Below, piece after piece: positions 17,752 through 27,392 of a stretch of DNA of 64,000 nucleotides (within the stretch, counting starts at the first letter, position 1; each line of letters opens with the position of its first letter). The stretch comes from Candidatus Thiopontia autotrophica. Its GTDB lineage: Bacteria; Pseudomonadota; Gammaproteobacteria; GCF-002020875. The stretch spans positions 109,665-173,664 of the forward strand of contig JACNFK010000034.1 of assembly GCA_014384675.1 (NCBI GenBank), written 5' to 3'. The notes under the pieces were generated by a model, which saw only the letters and a list, made by a program, of their open reading frames with translations, was not told the origin of the DNA and did no database searches. A program made the position numbers and the translations under genes.

Positions 17752-17780
17752 ATTATATAGAAACGCCGCCTCTTCGACAA
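17752..17780 (-). promoter_or_regulatory. Promoter of tRNA-Met with GC-rich discriminator
   Basis: Minus strand TTGTCG (17775-17780), 17 bp, then TATAAT (17752-17757), followed by GCGCCCTC. A GC-rich discriminator is typical of stringently controlled stable-RNA promoters. Transcription would begin near 17745, just before the tRNA. Confidence 0.8.
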
Positions 17781-17785
17781 CAGTT

Positions 17786-18877
17786 TCAGACATTGAAACG
17801 GAAGTGGATCACATCCCCATCCTGCACAATGTACTCTTTCCCCTCCAGGCGAAGACGACCGGCCTCCTTGGCACCCTGCTCTCCGTTATGAGTGATGAAG
17901 TCATCGTATGCTGTAACTTCTGCACGAATAAATCCACGCTCAAAATCGGTATGTATCTTCCCTGCCGCCTGTGGTGCAGTGGAGTTTTTCTCGTAGGTCC
18001 AGGCTCGCACCTCTTTTACCCCGGCAGTGAAGTATGTCTCCAGACCCAGCAGTTGGTATCCGGCACGAATAACACGATTCAGTCCTGGCTCATCCAGCCC
18101 CATCTCCTGCAGGAATTCGGCCCTCTCTTCATCATCAAGCTCTGATAACTCAGCCTCAATTGAGGCACATACAGGAACTATCTCAGCACCTTCACTCTCT
18201 GCAATTTCACGCACCTTATCAAGGTATGGATTGTTCTCAAATCCATCTTCTGCAACATTGGCGATATACATAGTTGGTTTGATAGTTAACAGATGAAGTT
18301 CATGGAGGCCATCCAGATCATCTTCATTCAACTGCATGGAGCGTACCGGATCTCCACCGTCCAGATGGTCTCTAACGCTATCCAGAAACTCTTTTCTTGC
18401 GAGCGCATCCTTGTTTCCTGAACGGGCAGTTTTTTCAACCCGGGCAATTGCCTTTTCAACAGTCTCAAGATCTGCCAGCGCCAACTCTGTATTGATTATC
18501 TCAATATCATTTGCTGGATCAATCGTTCCTGATACGTGGATGACATTTTCATCCTGAAAGCAACGCACAACATGGCCAATAGCATCTGTCTCACGAATAT
18601 TTGCAAGAAATTTATTACCCAGACCCTCTCCTTTTGATGCTCCAGCCACCAGACCAGCAATATCTACAAACTCCATGGTGGTGGGGATTACCTTCTCCGG
18701 ATTTACGATACTCTCGAGCGCATCAAGTCGTGCATCAGGCATTGGAACCATTCCCACATTTGGATCTATGGTACAGAATGGATAGTTTTCGGCATCAATA
18801 CCGGATTGGGTCAGCGCATTAAAGAGGGTCGATTTGCCCACATTTGGCAGACCGACTATTCCACATTTGAATCCCAT
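17786..18877 (-). CDS. ychF: Ribosome-associated ATPase YchF (OLA1 family)
   Basis: A 363-residue P-loop protein of the Obg/YchF family that prefers ATP. The G1 loop GLPNVGKST is at 8-16; a DIAGLV segment follows at about 72-77, and a C-terminal TGS-like region occupies about the last 85 residues. The length is normal. The role is translation-linked and stress-related; the exact function is debated. It follows pth with a 27-bp gap, the common gammaproteobacterial pth-ychF order. Confidence 0.96.
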   Translation of the reverse strand: MGFKCGIVGLPNVGKSTLFNALTQSGIDAENYPFCTIDPNVGMVPMPDARLDALESIVNPEKVIPTTMEFVDIAGLVAGASKGEGLGNKFLANIRETDAIGHVVRCFQDENVIHVSGTIDPANDIEIINTELALADLETVEKAIARVEKTARSGNKDALARKEFLDSVRDHLDGGDPVRSMQLNEDDLDGLHELHLLTIKPTMYIANVAEDGFENNPYLDKVREIAESEGAEIVPVCASIEAELSELDDEERAEFLQEMGLDEPGLNRVIRAGYQLLGLETYFTAGVKEVRAWTYEKNSTAPQAAGKIHTDFERGFIRAEVTAYDDFITHNGEQGAKEAGRLRLEGKEYIVQDGDVIHFRFNV

Positions 18878-18904
18878 AATTTTATACCTGTTGACTCTTG
18901 TCTG

Positions 18905-19489
18905 TTATACCTTGCCACGACCATGCAGCCTGTTCATGGCCTTTGCCATTTCACCACCGACAATTTTATCCAGCATCAGTTCTGTATCGTCCAGGGCATC
19001 ATCAATCATCTGTCGTGACAACTTACCTGGATTGCCCAATACATAATCCGTTACTGGACCGGGGTGGTCAGGTCTCCCTATTCCAACTCTAAGGCGGATA
19101 AACTCTTTCCCCATATGGGCAATAATATCCCGCAGACCATTATGGCCGGCATGGCCACCGCCTTGCTTTATGCGCAACTGCCCCGGAGGTAGATCGAGCT
19201 CATCATGTGCAACCAGCACTGACTCTACCGGAATTTTATAGTACCCAGCCAGAGCAGAGACTGCTTGCCCGCTCCGATTCATGAAAGTTGTCGGCTTTAA
19301 TAACCATATCTGCTTACCATCAATGGCAATCCTGGCAACCTCGCCATGAAGTTTGGTATCCATCCCAAACTTGACGCCATGTCTCTCTGCAATCAGATCC
19401 AGAAACCAAAACCCGGCATTATGCCGGGTTGGTTCATACTTTGATCCGGGATTACCGAGGCCAACAATTAGAGAGATATTCTCACTCAT
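18905..19489 (-). CDS. pth: Peptidyl-tRNA hydrolase
   Basis: Releases peptides from peptidyl-tRNA that drops off ribosomes. The N-terminal VGLGNPGSKYEPTRHNAG motif contains the catalytic histidine, and the family segments TFMNRSG, HDELDLP and GGGHAGHNGLR are intact. At 194 residues it is typical. It lies between rplY and ychF on the same strand with short gaps. Confidence 0.97.
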   Translation of the reverse strand: MSENISLIVGLGNPGSKYEPTRHNAGFWFLDLIAERHGVKFGMDTKLHGEVARIAIDGKQIWLLKPTTFMNRSGQAVSALAGYYKIPVESVLVAHDELDLPPGQLRIKQGGGHAGHNGLRDIIAHMGKEFIRLRVGIGRPDHPGPVTDYVLGNPGKLSRQMIDDALDDTELMLDKIVGGEMAKAMNRLHGRGKV

Positions 19490-19506
19490 GGCCAGCTCTT
19501 AGAGAG

Positions 19507-20184
19507 TTACTCCTCTCCAGAATCCTCAGAATCTGCTTCGTCAGCACCTTCAGCATCTTCACCTTCGGCGCCTGCCTCAGCAACAACTTCATCATCTTCC
19601 TTAACTGCACGAACCTTTTGAACAGTTGCAATTGCCTGGTCATGGTCATCGCCACGAGCAAGTGCGGTAATGGTTACACCCTCTGGCAGAACAAGTTGTG
19701 AAAGCTGAACAGAATCACCAACCTCAAGGCCGGTTAGATCAACCTCAATAAACTCAGGCAGGTTAGAAGCAAGACAGCTGATCTCTACATCGGTCATCAG
19801 TCGGCTAAGTATTCCACCATCCTTGATTCCTGGTGCAGCTTCCTCATTTATAAAGTGGAGAGGAACATTCATTTTCATCTCACTCTTGCTACTGACTCGC
19901 ATAAAGTCAGCATGAAGAATCTTTGCCTTGGCTGGATGACGCTGGAGATCCTTAAGTACTACGTCCTCTTTATTGCCATCAACCTCTATAGAGAGAATAT
20001 GGCTATAGAAGGCCTCATTTTCCAGGTTATGCATCAGATCATCGTGAACCATCATAATTGATGCAGGCTCTTTGTTATCCCCGTAAATTACTGCGGGAAC
20101 CTGGCCAGAATGGCGCAGACGACGTGTTGCCGCTTTACCAAGATCACCACGCGGTGCTGCACTCATTTCAAAACTACTACTCAT
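19507..20184 (-). CDS. rplY: Ribosomal protein L25 of the TL5/Ctc type with acidic tail
   Basis: A 5S rRNA-binding ribosomal protein. It has the L25 N-terminal domain (RLRHSGQVPAVIYG near 22-35) and the extra C-terminal TL5/Ctc domain, giving 225 residues. The last 30 residues are almost entirely Glu, Asp, Ala and Gly, a disordered acidic tail. GGAGATAG supports the first ATG. It is part of the prs-rplY-pth-ychF series. Confidence 0.95.
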   Translation of the reverse strand: MSSSFEMSAAPRGDLGKAATRRLRHSGQVPAVIYGDNKEPASIMMVHDDLMHNLENEAFYSHILSIEVDGNKEDVVLKDLQRHPAKAKILHADFMRVSSKSEMKMNVPLHFINEEAAPGIKDGGILSRLMTDVEISCLASNLPEFIEVDLTGLEVGDSVQLSQLVLPEGVTITALARGDDHDQAIATVQKVRAVKEDDEVVAEAGAEGEDAEGADEADSEDSGEE

Positions 20185-20254
20185 CTTTCTATCTCCAAAA
20201 CGGCGGCTTGTTCAATATTGGCCACCAATAATACAAAACAACAAATTTACCTAT

Positions 20255-21220
20255 CTAATCCATATAGAGCGAACTAACAGATTCTCCTGTATGCATTCTG
20301 CGGATTGTCTCTGCCAACAACTCTGCTACCGAGATCTGGCGAATCCTTGAGCATTCAGACGCTCCGTTACTCAGCGGAATGGTATCTGTTACTACCAGCT
20401 CATCCAGTTCGGAGTTGGTGATATTCTCAACCGCAGGACCGGAAAGTACTGCATGGGTAGAGTATGCATTTACCCTTGCCGCACCATGCTCTTTAAGGGC
20501 CTTGGCCGCCTTGCAGAGGGTTCCTGCTGTATCAACCATATCATCAACCAAAACACATGATTTTCCTTCAACATCACCGATGATATTCATCACCTTGGCG
20601 ACATTTGCAGCAGGACGACGTTTATCAATAATTGCAAGATCAAGGCCGCCCAACAGCTTGGCAATTGCACGCGCACGCACAACACCGCCAACATCCGGAG
20701 AGACCACAATCAAATTGGGGTACTCATGCCTCCAGATATCTCCCATCAACAGGGGAGATGCATAAATGTTATCTACCGGAATTCCAAAAAACCCCTGGAT
20801 CTGATCTGCATGCAGATCAATTGTTAAAACGTGGTTCACTCCAGAACGGCTGATCATATCTGCAACCAGGCGCGCTGTAATAGGTACCCGTGCTGAACGC
20901 GGACGACGATCCTGGCGTGCATACCCAAAATATGGAATCACAGCTGTAACTCTCTTTGCCGAGGAACGACGCAATGCATCGACCATCACCAACAGCTCCA
21001 TCAGGTTGTCATTGGTTGGAGCACATGTTGACTGAAGCACATAAACCTCACGTCCACGAACATTTTCCCGGATCTCGGCCATCACCTCACCATCGCTGAA
21101 ACGTTCGACTGTTGCCTGCCCCAGCTTTAGGCTCAAATTACGTGCGACAGCGCTGGCCAACTCCGGATTGGAGTTACCAGAAAAGAGCATTATCTGATCT
21201 TCTGTCGGTGCTGCGCTCAT
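20255..21220 (-). CDS. prs: Ribose-phosphate pyrophosphokinase
   Basis: Makes PRPP from ribose 5-phosphate and ATP for nucleotide, His and Trp synthesis. It carries the [11 protein letters not shown] start motif, the [11 protein letters not shown] segment and the PRPP-binding loop [13 protein letters not shown] (about 216-228). Length is 321 residues including a ten-residue N-terminal extension compared with the usual start. It lies downstream of tRNA-Gln and its repeats, so its mRNA probably includes or starts near them. Confidence 0.97.
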   Translation of the reverse strand: MSAAPTEDQIMLFSGNSNPELASAVARNLSLKLGQATVERFSDGEVMAEIRENVRGREVYVLQSTCAPTNDNLMELLVMVDALRRSSAKRVTAVIPYFGYARQDRRPRSARVPITARLVADMISRSGVNHVLTIDLHADQIQGFFGIPVDNIYASPLLMGDIWRHEYPNLIVVSPDVGGVVRARAIAKLLGGLDLAIIDKRRPAANVAKVMNIIGDVEGKSCVLVDDMVDTAGTLCKAAKALKEHGAARVNAYSTHAVLSGPAVENITNSELDELVVTDTIPLSNGASECSRIRQISVAELLAETIRRMHTGESVSSLYMD

Positions 21221-21274
21221 CGTCTCTTAACCTATCCTAAAATCTTTATTACATCACTTAATTCTAATTCAATC

Positions 21275-21589
21275 TGGTTCGGGTGCATGGATTACCGCTC
21301 CACTTCGTTGCGCGTTCCGAAACATCCTAACCTCATTCAACCTCATACTGTCTTTTATTTACCAGCATGTCTTTATGCTTGGTTCGGGTGCATGGATTAC
21401 CGCTCCACTTCGTTGCGCGTTCCGAAACATCCTAACCTCATTCAACCTCATACTGTCTTTTATTTACCAGCATGTCTTTATGCTTGGTTCGGGTGCATGG
21501 ATTACCGCTCCACTTCGTTGCGCGTTCCGAAACATCCTAACCTCATTCAACCTCATACTGTCTTTTATTTACCAGCATGTCTTTATGCT
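21275..21589 (-). repeat. Three identical 105-bp tandem repeats carrying the 3' end of tRNA-Gln
   Basis: Units begin at 21275, 21380 and 21485, and the intact tRNA tail begins at 21590 in the same register. Each unit starts with an exact copy of the last 19 nt of tRNA-Gln, then 86 bp of unrelated filler. By eye the three units are identical. At each junction ACCAGCAT and ATGCTTGGT form a stem across a 6-nt loop that includes the CCA end. The unit length is a multiple of three, so open frames run through the array; these look incidental. Confidence 0.95.
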
Positions 21590-21663
21590 TGGTTCGGGTG
21601 CATGGATTCGAACCACGATTCGCAGGATCAAAACCTGCTGTCCTGCCGTTAGACGACACCCGA
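21590..21663 (-). tRNA. tRNA-Gln (anticodon TTG)
   Basis: A 74-nt cloverleaf with acceptor TCGGGTG/CACCCGA, anticodon stem GCAGG/CCTGC around loop TTTTGAT, a T arm containing TTCGAAT, discriminator A and encoded CCA. It begins 8 bp after the ispE stop and precedes prs, the usual gammaproteobacterial position. It has no obvious promoter of its own, so it is probably processed from the lolB-ispE transcript. Confidence 0.95.
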
Positions 21664-21671
21664 ATATCTTT

Positions 21672-22523
21672 TTACCCCGTGACCAAAGGTGATCTATTCA
21701 TTCCTCTAACCACAAAACCACTCCATTTTTCAGGCAGCTGTCCTCTAATTCGTTCGGCCTCTGCATGATCACTTAATGCAACGAACAGACAACCACCTGT
21801 TCCGGTCATTCTTGCATCACCAAATTGAGAGAGCCATTTCAGAGCCTCTGCAATCTCTGGATAGCGTGCAATAACAACGGGCTCGCAATCATTCCTTCCA
21901 CTATTGGCCAAAGAGCCACGCAGAAAGCCGGCTATTTTCGCTTTTGGAGTGTTTCGTGTCAATTCTTTCGCTTGAAAAATATCTGCGGTAGAGACCGAAA
22001 CTCCAGGGTCAAGCAGAAGATAAGTGTATTCAGGTGGCTCAACAGTTACCAACTCTTCTCCAACCCCTTCTGCCCACGCAGATTTTCCGTAGATAAAGAT
22101 CGGCACATCAGCCCCCAGTTGCAATCCTATTGCAGAGAGCTCAGCTTGAGACAGACCGGTCGACCACAGCTTGTTGAGAGCAACCAGGATGGTTGCCGCA
22201 TCCGAGCTTCCGCCCCCTAGCCCACCACCGGCCGGGATCTGCTTATCCACATTAATTATTGCGCCAAATGATGTATCCGTCTGTTTTTGCAGGGCTTTTG
22301 CAGCCTGTACGACCAGATCATCCTCTGCACTCACCCCTTCAAGTCCTGTTGGACGCTCAATTTCTCCGCTATCTGTAACCTCAATCGAGATCTGATCCTG
22401 CAGATCAACAAACTGGAATACGGTCTGAAGCTCATGATAACCATCGCTACGACGTCCTGTTACATGAAGAAAAAGGTTGAGTTTTGCTGGTGCCGGCCAG
22501 ACAGTTTGTTGCTGGGTCTCCAC
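21672..22523 (-). CDS. ispE: 4-diphosphocytidyl-2-C-methyl-D-erythritol kinase
   Basis: GHMP-family kinase of the non-mevalonate isoprenoid pathway. The PAPAKLNLFLHVTGRR N-terminal motif and the ATP loop PAGGGLGGGSSDAA (about 92-105) are intact. At 283 residues it is full length. It lies between lolB and tRNA-Gln; another isoprenoid enzyme of the same pathway, dxs, is encoded near 35 kb. Confidence 0.96.
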   Translation of the reverse strand: METQQQTVWPAPAKLNLFLHVTGRRSDGYHELQTVFQFVDLQDQISIEVTDSGEIERPTGLEGVSAEDDLVVQAAKALQKQTDTSFGAIINVDKQIPAGGGLGGGSSDAATILVALNKLWSTGLSQAELSAIGLQLGADVPIFIYGKSAWAEGVGEELVTVEPPEYTYLLLDPGVSVSTADIFQAKELTRNTPKAKIAGFLRGSLANSGRNDCEPVVIARYPEIAEALKWLSQFGDARMTGTGGCLFVALSDHAEAERIRGQLPEKWSGFVVRGMNRSPLVTG

Positions 22524-22531
22524 TTTTGATA

Positions 22532-23173
22532 CTACCCTATCTTCCAGTTGGTTAACCGTAATTTGACCCGCACATCACCTCTCTCCATCGCCACCAATGC
22601 AGGAAGTTCCAACTCTCCAACATATTGATATCTGATAATCTCAACACTCCAGCCTGACTGCGCCATAAGTTGGAGTCGATTTTTCTTATCCAGCACCATG
22701 GGAAGCGCACTGAATTGTGGGTCAGGCAATCCTCTTACCCAGTAACTAGCCTCCTTCACAGGAAATCTCCATCCACTAATCTCAAACAATAACCGCTCTG
22801 GATCTTCTCCCCTGTAGATCTCGCCATCTCCCGTTGTAAGCTCAACACCAGACAGGCCACTTTTTAGGCTAAATGACCCAGCTCCCAAAATTCCGGTGAG
22901 ATCAAAACGTTGAGATTGGGCCGTATGTTGCCACGAAAAACCACTCTGCCCCCCGTCCAGCCCAGAACGAAATGCCACACGTCCATCCACACTCCACTCC
23001 TGCAGTGTAGCAAGTTGTTGCTGCCTAACCTCCCAGGCTACCACCTCAACTGGCTGGATTCGTTCCGGCACAGCCGAACAGCCCGCAAGCAGAACCAACA
23101 GCAGATAAAAAATGGGGGAAAAATTATTGCGAGAAACGTTCCAGGATCTCGACCAATATTGGATTGTTCTCAT
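22532..23173 (-). CDS. lolB: Outer-membrane lipoprotein receptor LolB
   Basis: Accepts lipoproteins from LolA and inserts them into the outer membrane. It has a lipoprotein signal with lipobox LLAGC (Cys at residue 32) and a LolB-like region with the FSWQHTAQSQRFDLTG pattern. Length is 213 residues. The ATG lies 50 bp inside the upstream TPR gene in another frame; no later in-frame start precedes the lipobox closely. Position before ispE is conserved. Confidence 0.9.
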   Translation of the reverse strand: MRTIQYWSRSWNVSRNNFSPIFYLLLVLLAGCSAVPERIQPVEVVAWEVRQQQLATLQEWSVDGRVAFRSGLDGGQSGFSWQHTAQSQRFDLTGILGAGSFSLKSGLSGVELTTGDGEIYRGEDPERLLFEISGWRFPVKEASYWVRGLPDPQFSALPMVLDKKNRLQLMAQSGWSVEIIRYQYVGELELPALVAMERGDVRVKLRLTNWKIG

Positions 23174-24848
23174 CTAGCTCCTTTGCAAGCGCCCAGACCT
23201 TGCTGGCCCCATCCTGATCTCCACTGACCCATCTAACCTCACCCAGATGTGCTGCCACTTCTGCATCCTGCTTGGCATCCAGTGCACGAGTCAGATAGTC
23301 CAGCGCCTCTCCAATTTGCCCCATCTTGTAGAGCACCCAACCCATACTATCGAGCACATAGAAGTCATTGGGGCGCAGTGCAATTGCCTTTTCCAGATAT
23401 CCTCTTGCCTCTTCATAACGGGTTGTACGTAGTGTCAGGGTGTATCCAAGCGCATTCCATGCATGGTAATTGCCTGAATTCTTGTCCAGGATTGCACGTA
23501 AGTCGCGCTCCAGAATATCCAGCCTGCCAGCCAGATCACCTGCCATTGCTCTGGTATAGAGAATATCCTCATTCCCTGGACTCAGCTCCAGTGCCTGACT
23601 ATAGGTTTCAATCGCATCAATATAACGACCAGACTCTTCCAGCAACCCCCCCTCTAGCAATAGAACCTGGATACGTCTGCGATTGTCATGGAGTGATAGG
23701 CCACGAAGAACAGAGATACCTGCATCAATATCTGCCTCGGCAATCAGGGTCGCCATTCGTATCCGTGCATTAAAGTAGATTAATCCATGAGTTACCGATG
23801 CATAGTGGGTAATTGCCTCTTTCCGATTTCCCAACCCCTCTTCAAGCTCTCCAAAGTAGTAGTTGGCCTTGTCTTCCTGCCCGTCAATCTCCAGTAGGCG
23901 CGTCAGGAATGGCCTTGCATGTTTATAATTTTTATTGCTGAGGTGAACCAAAACAATCGAACTCAGAATTTCTGCTGAACGAGGATGAATATCCAGCGCA
24001 CTCTTAAACTGAATCAGCGCCTCATAATCCCTCCCCTGAGAGAGCAAGGCCTGGCCATAGCGAATAAAAATATCTGCATCACCAGTAAACTCCTCGACCT
24101 GCTCCTCAAGAAAACTCAAAACCTCTTTGGTCTCACCAAGCGACTCCATGATAGATACACGGAGCACCACCGCCTTGCCCCATCCAGGACGCAGACTCAG
24201 TGCACGATCAACCGACTCCATCGCCTTCTCAGGTTTTTTTGTCTTGGTGTAATACCATGCCTGAACATACCACGCCTCCGGCACCTCAATAGATCGTCGC
24301 ACCACCTTCCGCAACACCTGGCTTGCTACCACCTTGTTAGGCTCTTTTCTCAGCTGCTCTGCTATCAACATAAATGCACCGAGCACTCCACCATCCGCAT
24401 CCGCCTCTTTCAGGGCGATAATTTTCTCAAAATGTTTTACCGCTAAATCAGGTTGATGATTTCGCAGCAACAGAGCGCCAAGTATTCTCCTCGCCTCAAC
24501 ACTCTCGGGAGCGCGCTCAACCCAGGTTTCAGTAGAACTTATGGTTCGTTCAACATTCTGGCTATGAATGGAGAGACGGGCACCGCGCTCTGCAATTGCC
24601 GGATTATCAGTCTGTCTGGTTGCGCGCTGGTAGTATTCATAGGTGGAGTCATGGTCTCCACGCCGTGCCGAGATCTCGGCAACCAACACATTAAACATAA
24701 TGCTGTCACCGGCTTCATGTGCCGCTGGGACAACAGCTATATCTTGGGGGTCTGCCAGGGTGCTCTTCATGCTTGCACAACCAGTCAAGAGTGCCAAAAG
24801 AGTCAGGGCAAGAAGCTGCGGAATTGTTTTCACTCTAATACCATCCAT
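23124..24848 (-). CDS. Tetratricopeptide-repeat lipoprotein
   Basis: A large TPR protein, about 574 residues from the ATG at 24848. An N-terminal signal has lipobox LLTGC, so the protein is probably anchored in the envelope. Many 34-residue TPR units follow, for example around AWYYTKTKKPEKAMESVDRA and ALGYTLTLRTTRYEEARGYL. Alternative starts at 24857 and 24890 give longer signal regions. It overlaps lolB by 50 bp and is divergent from hemA, a frequent arrangement in gammaproteobacteria. It probably scaffolds protein interactions; partners are unknown. Confidence 0.87.
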   Translation of the reverse strand: MDGIRVKTIPQLLALTLLALLTGCASMKSTLADPQDIAVVPAAHEAGDSIMFNVLVAEISARRGDHDSTYEYYQRATRQTDNPAIAERGARLSIHSQNVERTISSTETWVERAPESVEARRILGALLLRNHQPDLAVKHFEKIIALKEADADGGVLGAFMLIAEQLRKEPNKVVASQVLRKVVRRSIEVPEAWYVQAWYYTKTKKPEKAMESVDRALSLRPGWGKAVVLRVSIMESLGETKEVLSFLEEQVEEFTGDADIFIRYGQALLSQGRDYEALIQFKSALDIHPRSAEILSSIVLVHLSNKNYKHARPFLTRLLEIDGQEDKANYYFGELEEGLGNRKEAITHYASVTHGLIYFNARIRMATLIAEADIDAGISVLRGLSLHDNRRRIQVLLLEGGLLEESGRYIDAIETYSQALELSPGNEDILYTRAMAGDLAGRLDILERDLRAILDKNSGNYHAWNALGYTLTLRTTRYEEARGYLEKAIALRPNDFYVLDSMGWVLYKMGQIGEALDYLTRALDAKQDAEVAAHLGEVRWVSGDQDGASKVWALAKELDENNPILVEILERFSQ

Positions 24849-24964
24849 TATTGACATATCAGAGTACCATGAAGAATCAGGCAAATGCATCTATTCATTC
24901 TTGTGTTTTCTATGGGAATCCATCAAAATTCGTCCCAATTGAGGAGAGATAGAATAAATACCCC

Positions 24965-26221
24965 ATGACACTGGTCGCATTTGGCATAAACCACAAGACA
25001 GCTCCTGTAGATATCAGGGAGAAGGTCTCCTTTGCTCCGGAGAAAATTCCGTACGCACTAAAGGATCTGACATCAAACTCTGACTTTAATGAGGCAGCAA
25101 TTCTCTCTACCTGTAATCGCACAGAAATTTACTGTGGCATGAAAGAATACAATGAGAACAGGGTTGTTGAATGGCTTAGTGATTTTCACCGCCTGGAGAG
25201 TGGCAAGGTAAGGCCTTATACCTACCTGCATCCTGACCATGATGCGGTACGCCATATGCTACGTGTTGCCAGCGGATTGGACTCTCTGGTTTTGGGAGAG
25301 CCCCAGATTCTTGGGCAGATGAAGACAGCATTCACTGCCGCCAATGAGGCTGGGACAACCGGGAAAATCCTTAATCGTCTATTTCAGCACACTTTTAAAT
25401 CTGCCAAACAGGTACGTACCGATACTGCAATTGGCAGTAGTCCGGTATCAGTTGCCTTTGCTGCCGTCTCTCTGGGCAAACAGATCTTTGGTGATCTGAG
25501 CGGAAAATCTGTTATGTTGATTGGTGCTGGTGAGACTATTGAACTTGCAGCCCGTCACCTTCATGAGCAGGGTATTGGGAAGATGATTGTTGCCAACAGA
25601 ACTGTCGAGAAGGCGCACAAACTGACAGAGGAGTTTGGTGGTTACGCTATCTCATTAACAGAAATCCCGGATCATCTGAGCGAGGCCGATATTGTAATCT
25701 CCTCCACTGCCAGTCCACTTCCAATTCTTGGAAAAGGTGCTGTTGAGAGTGCGCTCAAGGATCGCCGCCACCAGCCCATGTTCATGGTTGATATTGCTGT
25801 GCCTCGTGACATTGAGCCAGAGGTGGATAATCTTGAGGATGTCTATCTCTACACGGTTGATGATCTGCAGGAGGTAATCCAGGAAAACATGAAGTCACGT
25901 CAGGATGCTGCCAAGCAGGCTGAGGAGATTATTGACACTCAGGTTGTTCACTTTATGGACTGGGTAGATGCACAAGGATCGGTCTCAACCATTCGTGCCT
26001 TTCGCGCACAAGCCGACCGTACTCGTGAAGAGATGCTGATTAAATCAAGCAAGATGCTCGCCGCCGGTGAAGACCCTCAACACATCCTTGATGTTCTGGC
26101 ACACCAGCTTACCAATAAGCTAATTCACTCTCCCTGTAGCCAGCTTAGGTCTGCTGGAAATGATGAACGAAATAACCTGATAGGTGCCACTCGCACACTG
26201 TTTAATCTGGATAATCATTAG
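24965..26221 (+). CDS. hemA: Glutamyl-tRNA reductase
   Basis: First committed step of heme synthesis by the C5 route, reducing Glu-tRNA to glutamate-1-semialdehyde. It carries the GINHKTAPV motif near the N terminus, the catalytic cysteine in LSTCNRTEIY (about residue 50), and an NADPH-binding region with LIGAGETIELAARHL. At 418 residues it is typical. It is followed after 82 bp by prfA, the order seen in E. coli. Confidence 0.97.
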   Translation: MTLVAFGINHKTAPVDIREKVSFAPEKIPYALKDLTSNSDFNEAAILSTCNRTEIYCGMKEYNENRVVEWLSDFHRLESGKVRPYTYLHPDHDAVRHMLRVASGLDSLVLGEPQILGQMKTAFTAANEAGTTGKILNRLFQHTFKSAKQVRTDTAIGSSPVSVAFAAVSLGKQIFGDLSGKSVMLIGAGETIELAARHLHEQGIGKMIVANRTVEKAHKLTEEFGGYAISLTEIPDHLSEADIVISSTASPLPILGKGAVESALKDRRHQPMFMVDIAVPRDIEPEVDNLEDVYLYTVDDLQEVIQENMKSRQDAAKQAEEIIDTQVVHFMDWVDAQGSVSTIRAFRAQADRTREEMLIKSSKMLAAGEDPQHILDVLAHQLTNKLIHSPCSQLRSAGNDERNNLIGATRTLFNLDNH

Positions 26222-26303
26222 CTGTACTCTCTTGCCATAGCTCTCTGATATCGAGGCTGAGCTACTTCATTGCTGTCCCTCCCCTATAAACAGAAACATA
26301 CAT

Positions 26304-27392
26304 ATGAAAGATTCCATTCTTCTAAAACTGGACAATCTCAGCGCTCGACTGGAGGAGCTCAATGCACTGCTTTCCGATCCGGAAACAATACGTGACAACA
26401 ACAGGTTTCGTACACTCTCCCAGGAACATGCCCAAGTCACCCCTGTTGTCTCATTCTATGAGCAATACCAAGAAGTTATGAATGATATCGAGGCCGCCAG
26501 GGAGATGCGAAATGAGAGTGATCCGGAGATGCGGGAGATGGCTGCGGAGGAGCTGTCCATAGCAACAGAACGCAAGGATGAGCTGGAGCTGGAACTACAG
26601 AAACTTCTGCTGCCAAAAGACCCAAAGGATGAGAGCAATATATTTCTTGAGGTACGTGCAGGCACAGGTGGGGATGAAGCTGCAATATTTGCTGGAGATC
26701 TGTTCCGCATGTATGCCCGCTACGTAGAACAGCGCCGTTGGCAGCTGGAGATTATGAGCCAGAATGAGGGGGAACATGGTGGCTACAAAGAGATTATTGC
26801 CCGCATTGTCGGCAAGGGCGCCTACTCCAGACTAAAGTTTGAGTCTGGTGCACATCGTGTTCAGCGAGTGCCAGAGACTGAGTCACAGGGACGTGTACAC
26901 ACCTCTGCTGCAACTGTAGCGATACTGCCTGAGGTTGAAGAGGTTGATCACATCGACATCAACCCCAGCGATCTGAAGGTAGATACTTTTCGTGCCTCTG
27001 GTGCAGGTGGGCAGCATGTCAACAAAACTGATTCTGCCATTCGCCTTACCCACCTTCCCACTGGAGTTGTAGTGGAGTGTCAGGATGAACGTTCACAACA
27101 CAAAAACCGAGCGCGTGCCATGACTCTACTCTCGGCAAAACTGCTCACTGCAGAGCGCGACAAGCAGAGTGCCGAGGTAGCGGAGAATAGAAGAAATCTG
27201 GTCGGCAGCGGTGATCGCTCAGAGCGAATTCGTACCTACAACTTTCCACAGGGGAGAGTCACTGATCACCGCATAAATCTGACCCTATATAAACTTGATG
27301 AGATCATGATGGGAAGTCTCGATCACATTATTGAACCACTTATCAATGAGCATCAGGCAGATCAGCTGGCCGCACTTGCCAACGAGGCCTGA
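26304..27392 (+). CDS. prfA: Peptide chain release factor 1
   Basis: Recognises UAA and UAG stop codons. The peptidyl-hydrolysis motif GGQ is at 235-237 and the RF1-type P-x-T codon-reading tripeptide is PET at 190-192. At 362 residues it is full length. Its TGA shares its final A with the ATG of prmC, which encodes the methylase that modifies this GGQ glutamine. Confidence 0.98.
   Translation: MKDSILLKLDNLSARLEELNALLSDPETIRDNNRFRTLSQEHAQVTPVVSFYEQYQEVMNDIEAAREMRNESDPEMREMAAEELSIATERKDELELELQKLLLPKDPKDESNIFLEVRAGTGGDEAAIFAGDLFRMYARYVEQRRWQLEIMSQNEGEHGGYKEIIARIVGKGAYSRLKFESGAHRVQRVPETESQGRVHTSAATVAILPEVEEVDHIDINPSDLKVDTFRASGAGGQHVNKTDSAIRLTHLPTGVVVECQDERSQHKNRARAMTLLSAKLLTAERDKQSAEVAENRRNLVGSGDRSERIRTYNFPQGRVTDHRINLTLYKLDEIMMGSLDHIIEPLINEHQADQLAALANEA

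Noticed and set aside
21275..21589. CRISPR array
   Set aside because: The whole 105-bp unit is repeated, with no variable spacers, and it starts with a tRNA tail; no cas genes are nearby.
21287..21692. Repetitive open frames encoding a protein with three 35-residue repeats
   Set aside because: They exist only because 105 is a multiple of three, run antisense into tRNA-Gln and show no ribosome site. A protamine-like product as claimed for the E. coli tyrT region is not supported by composition.
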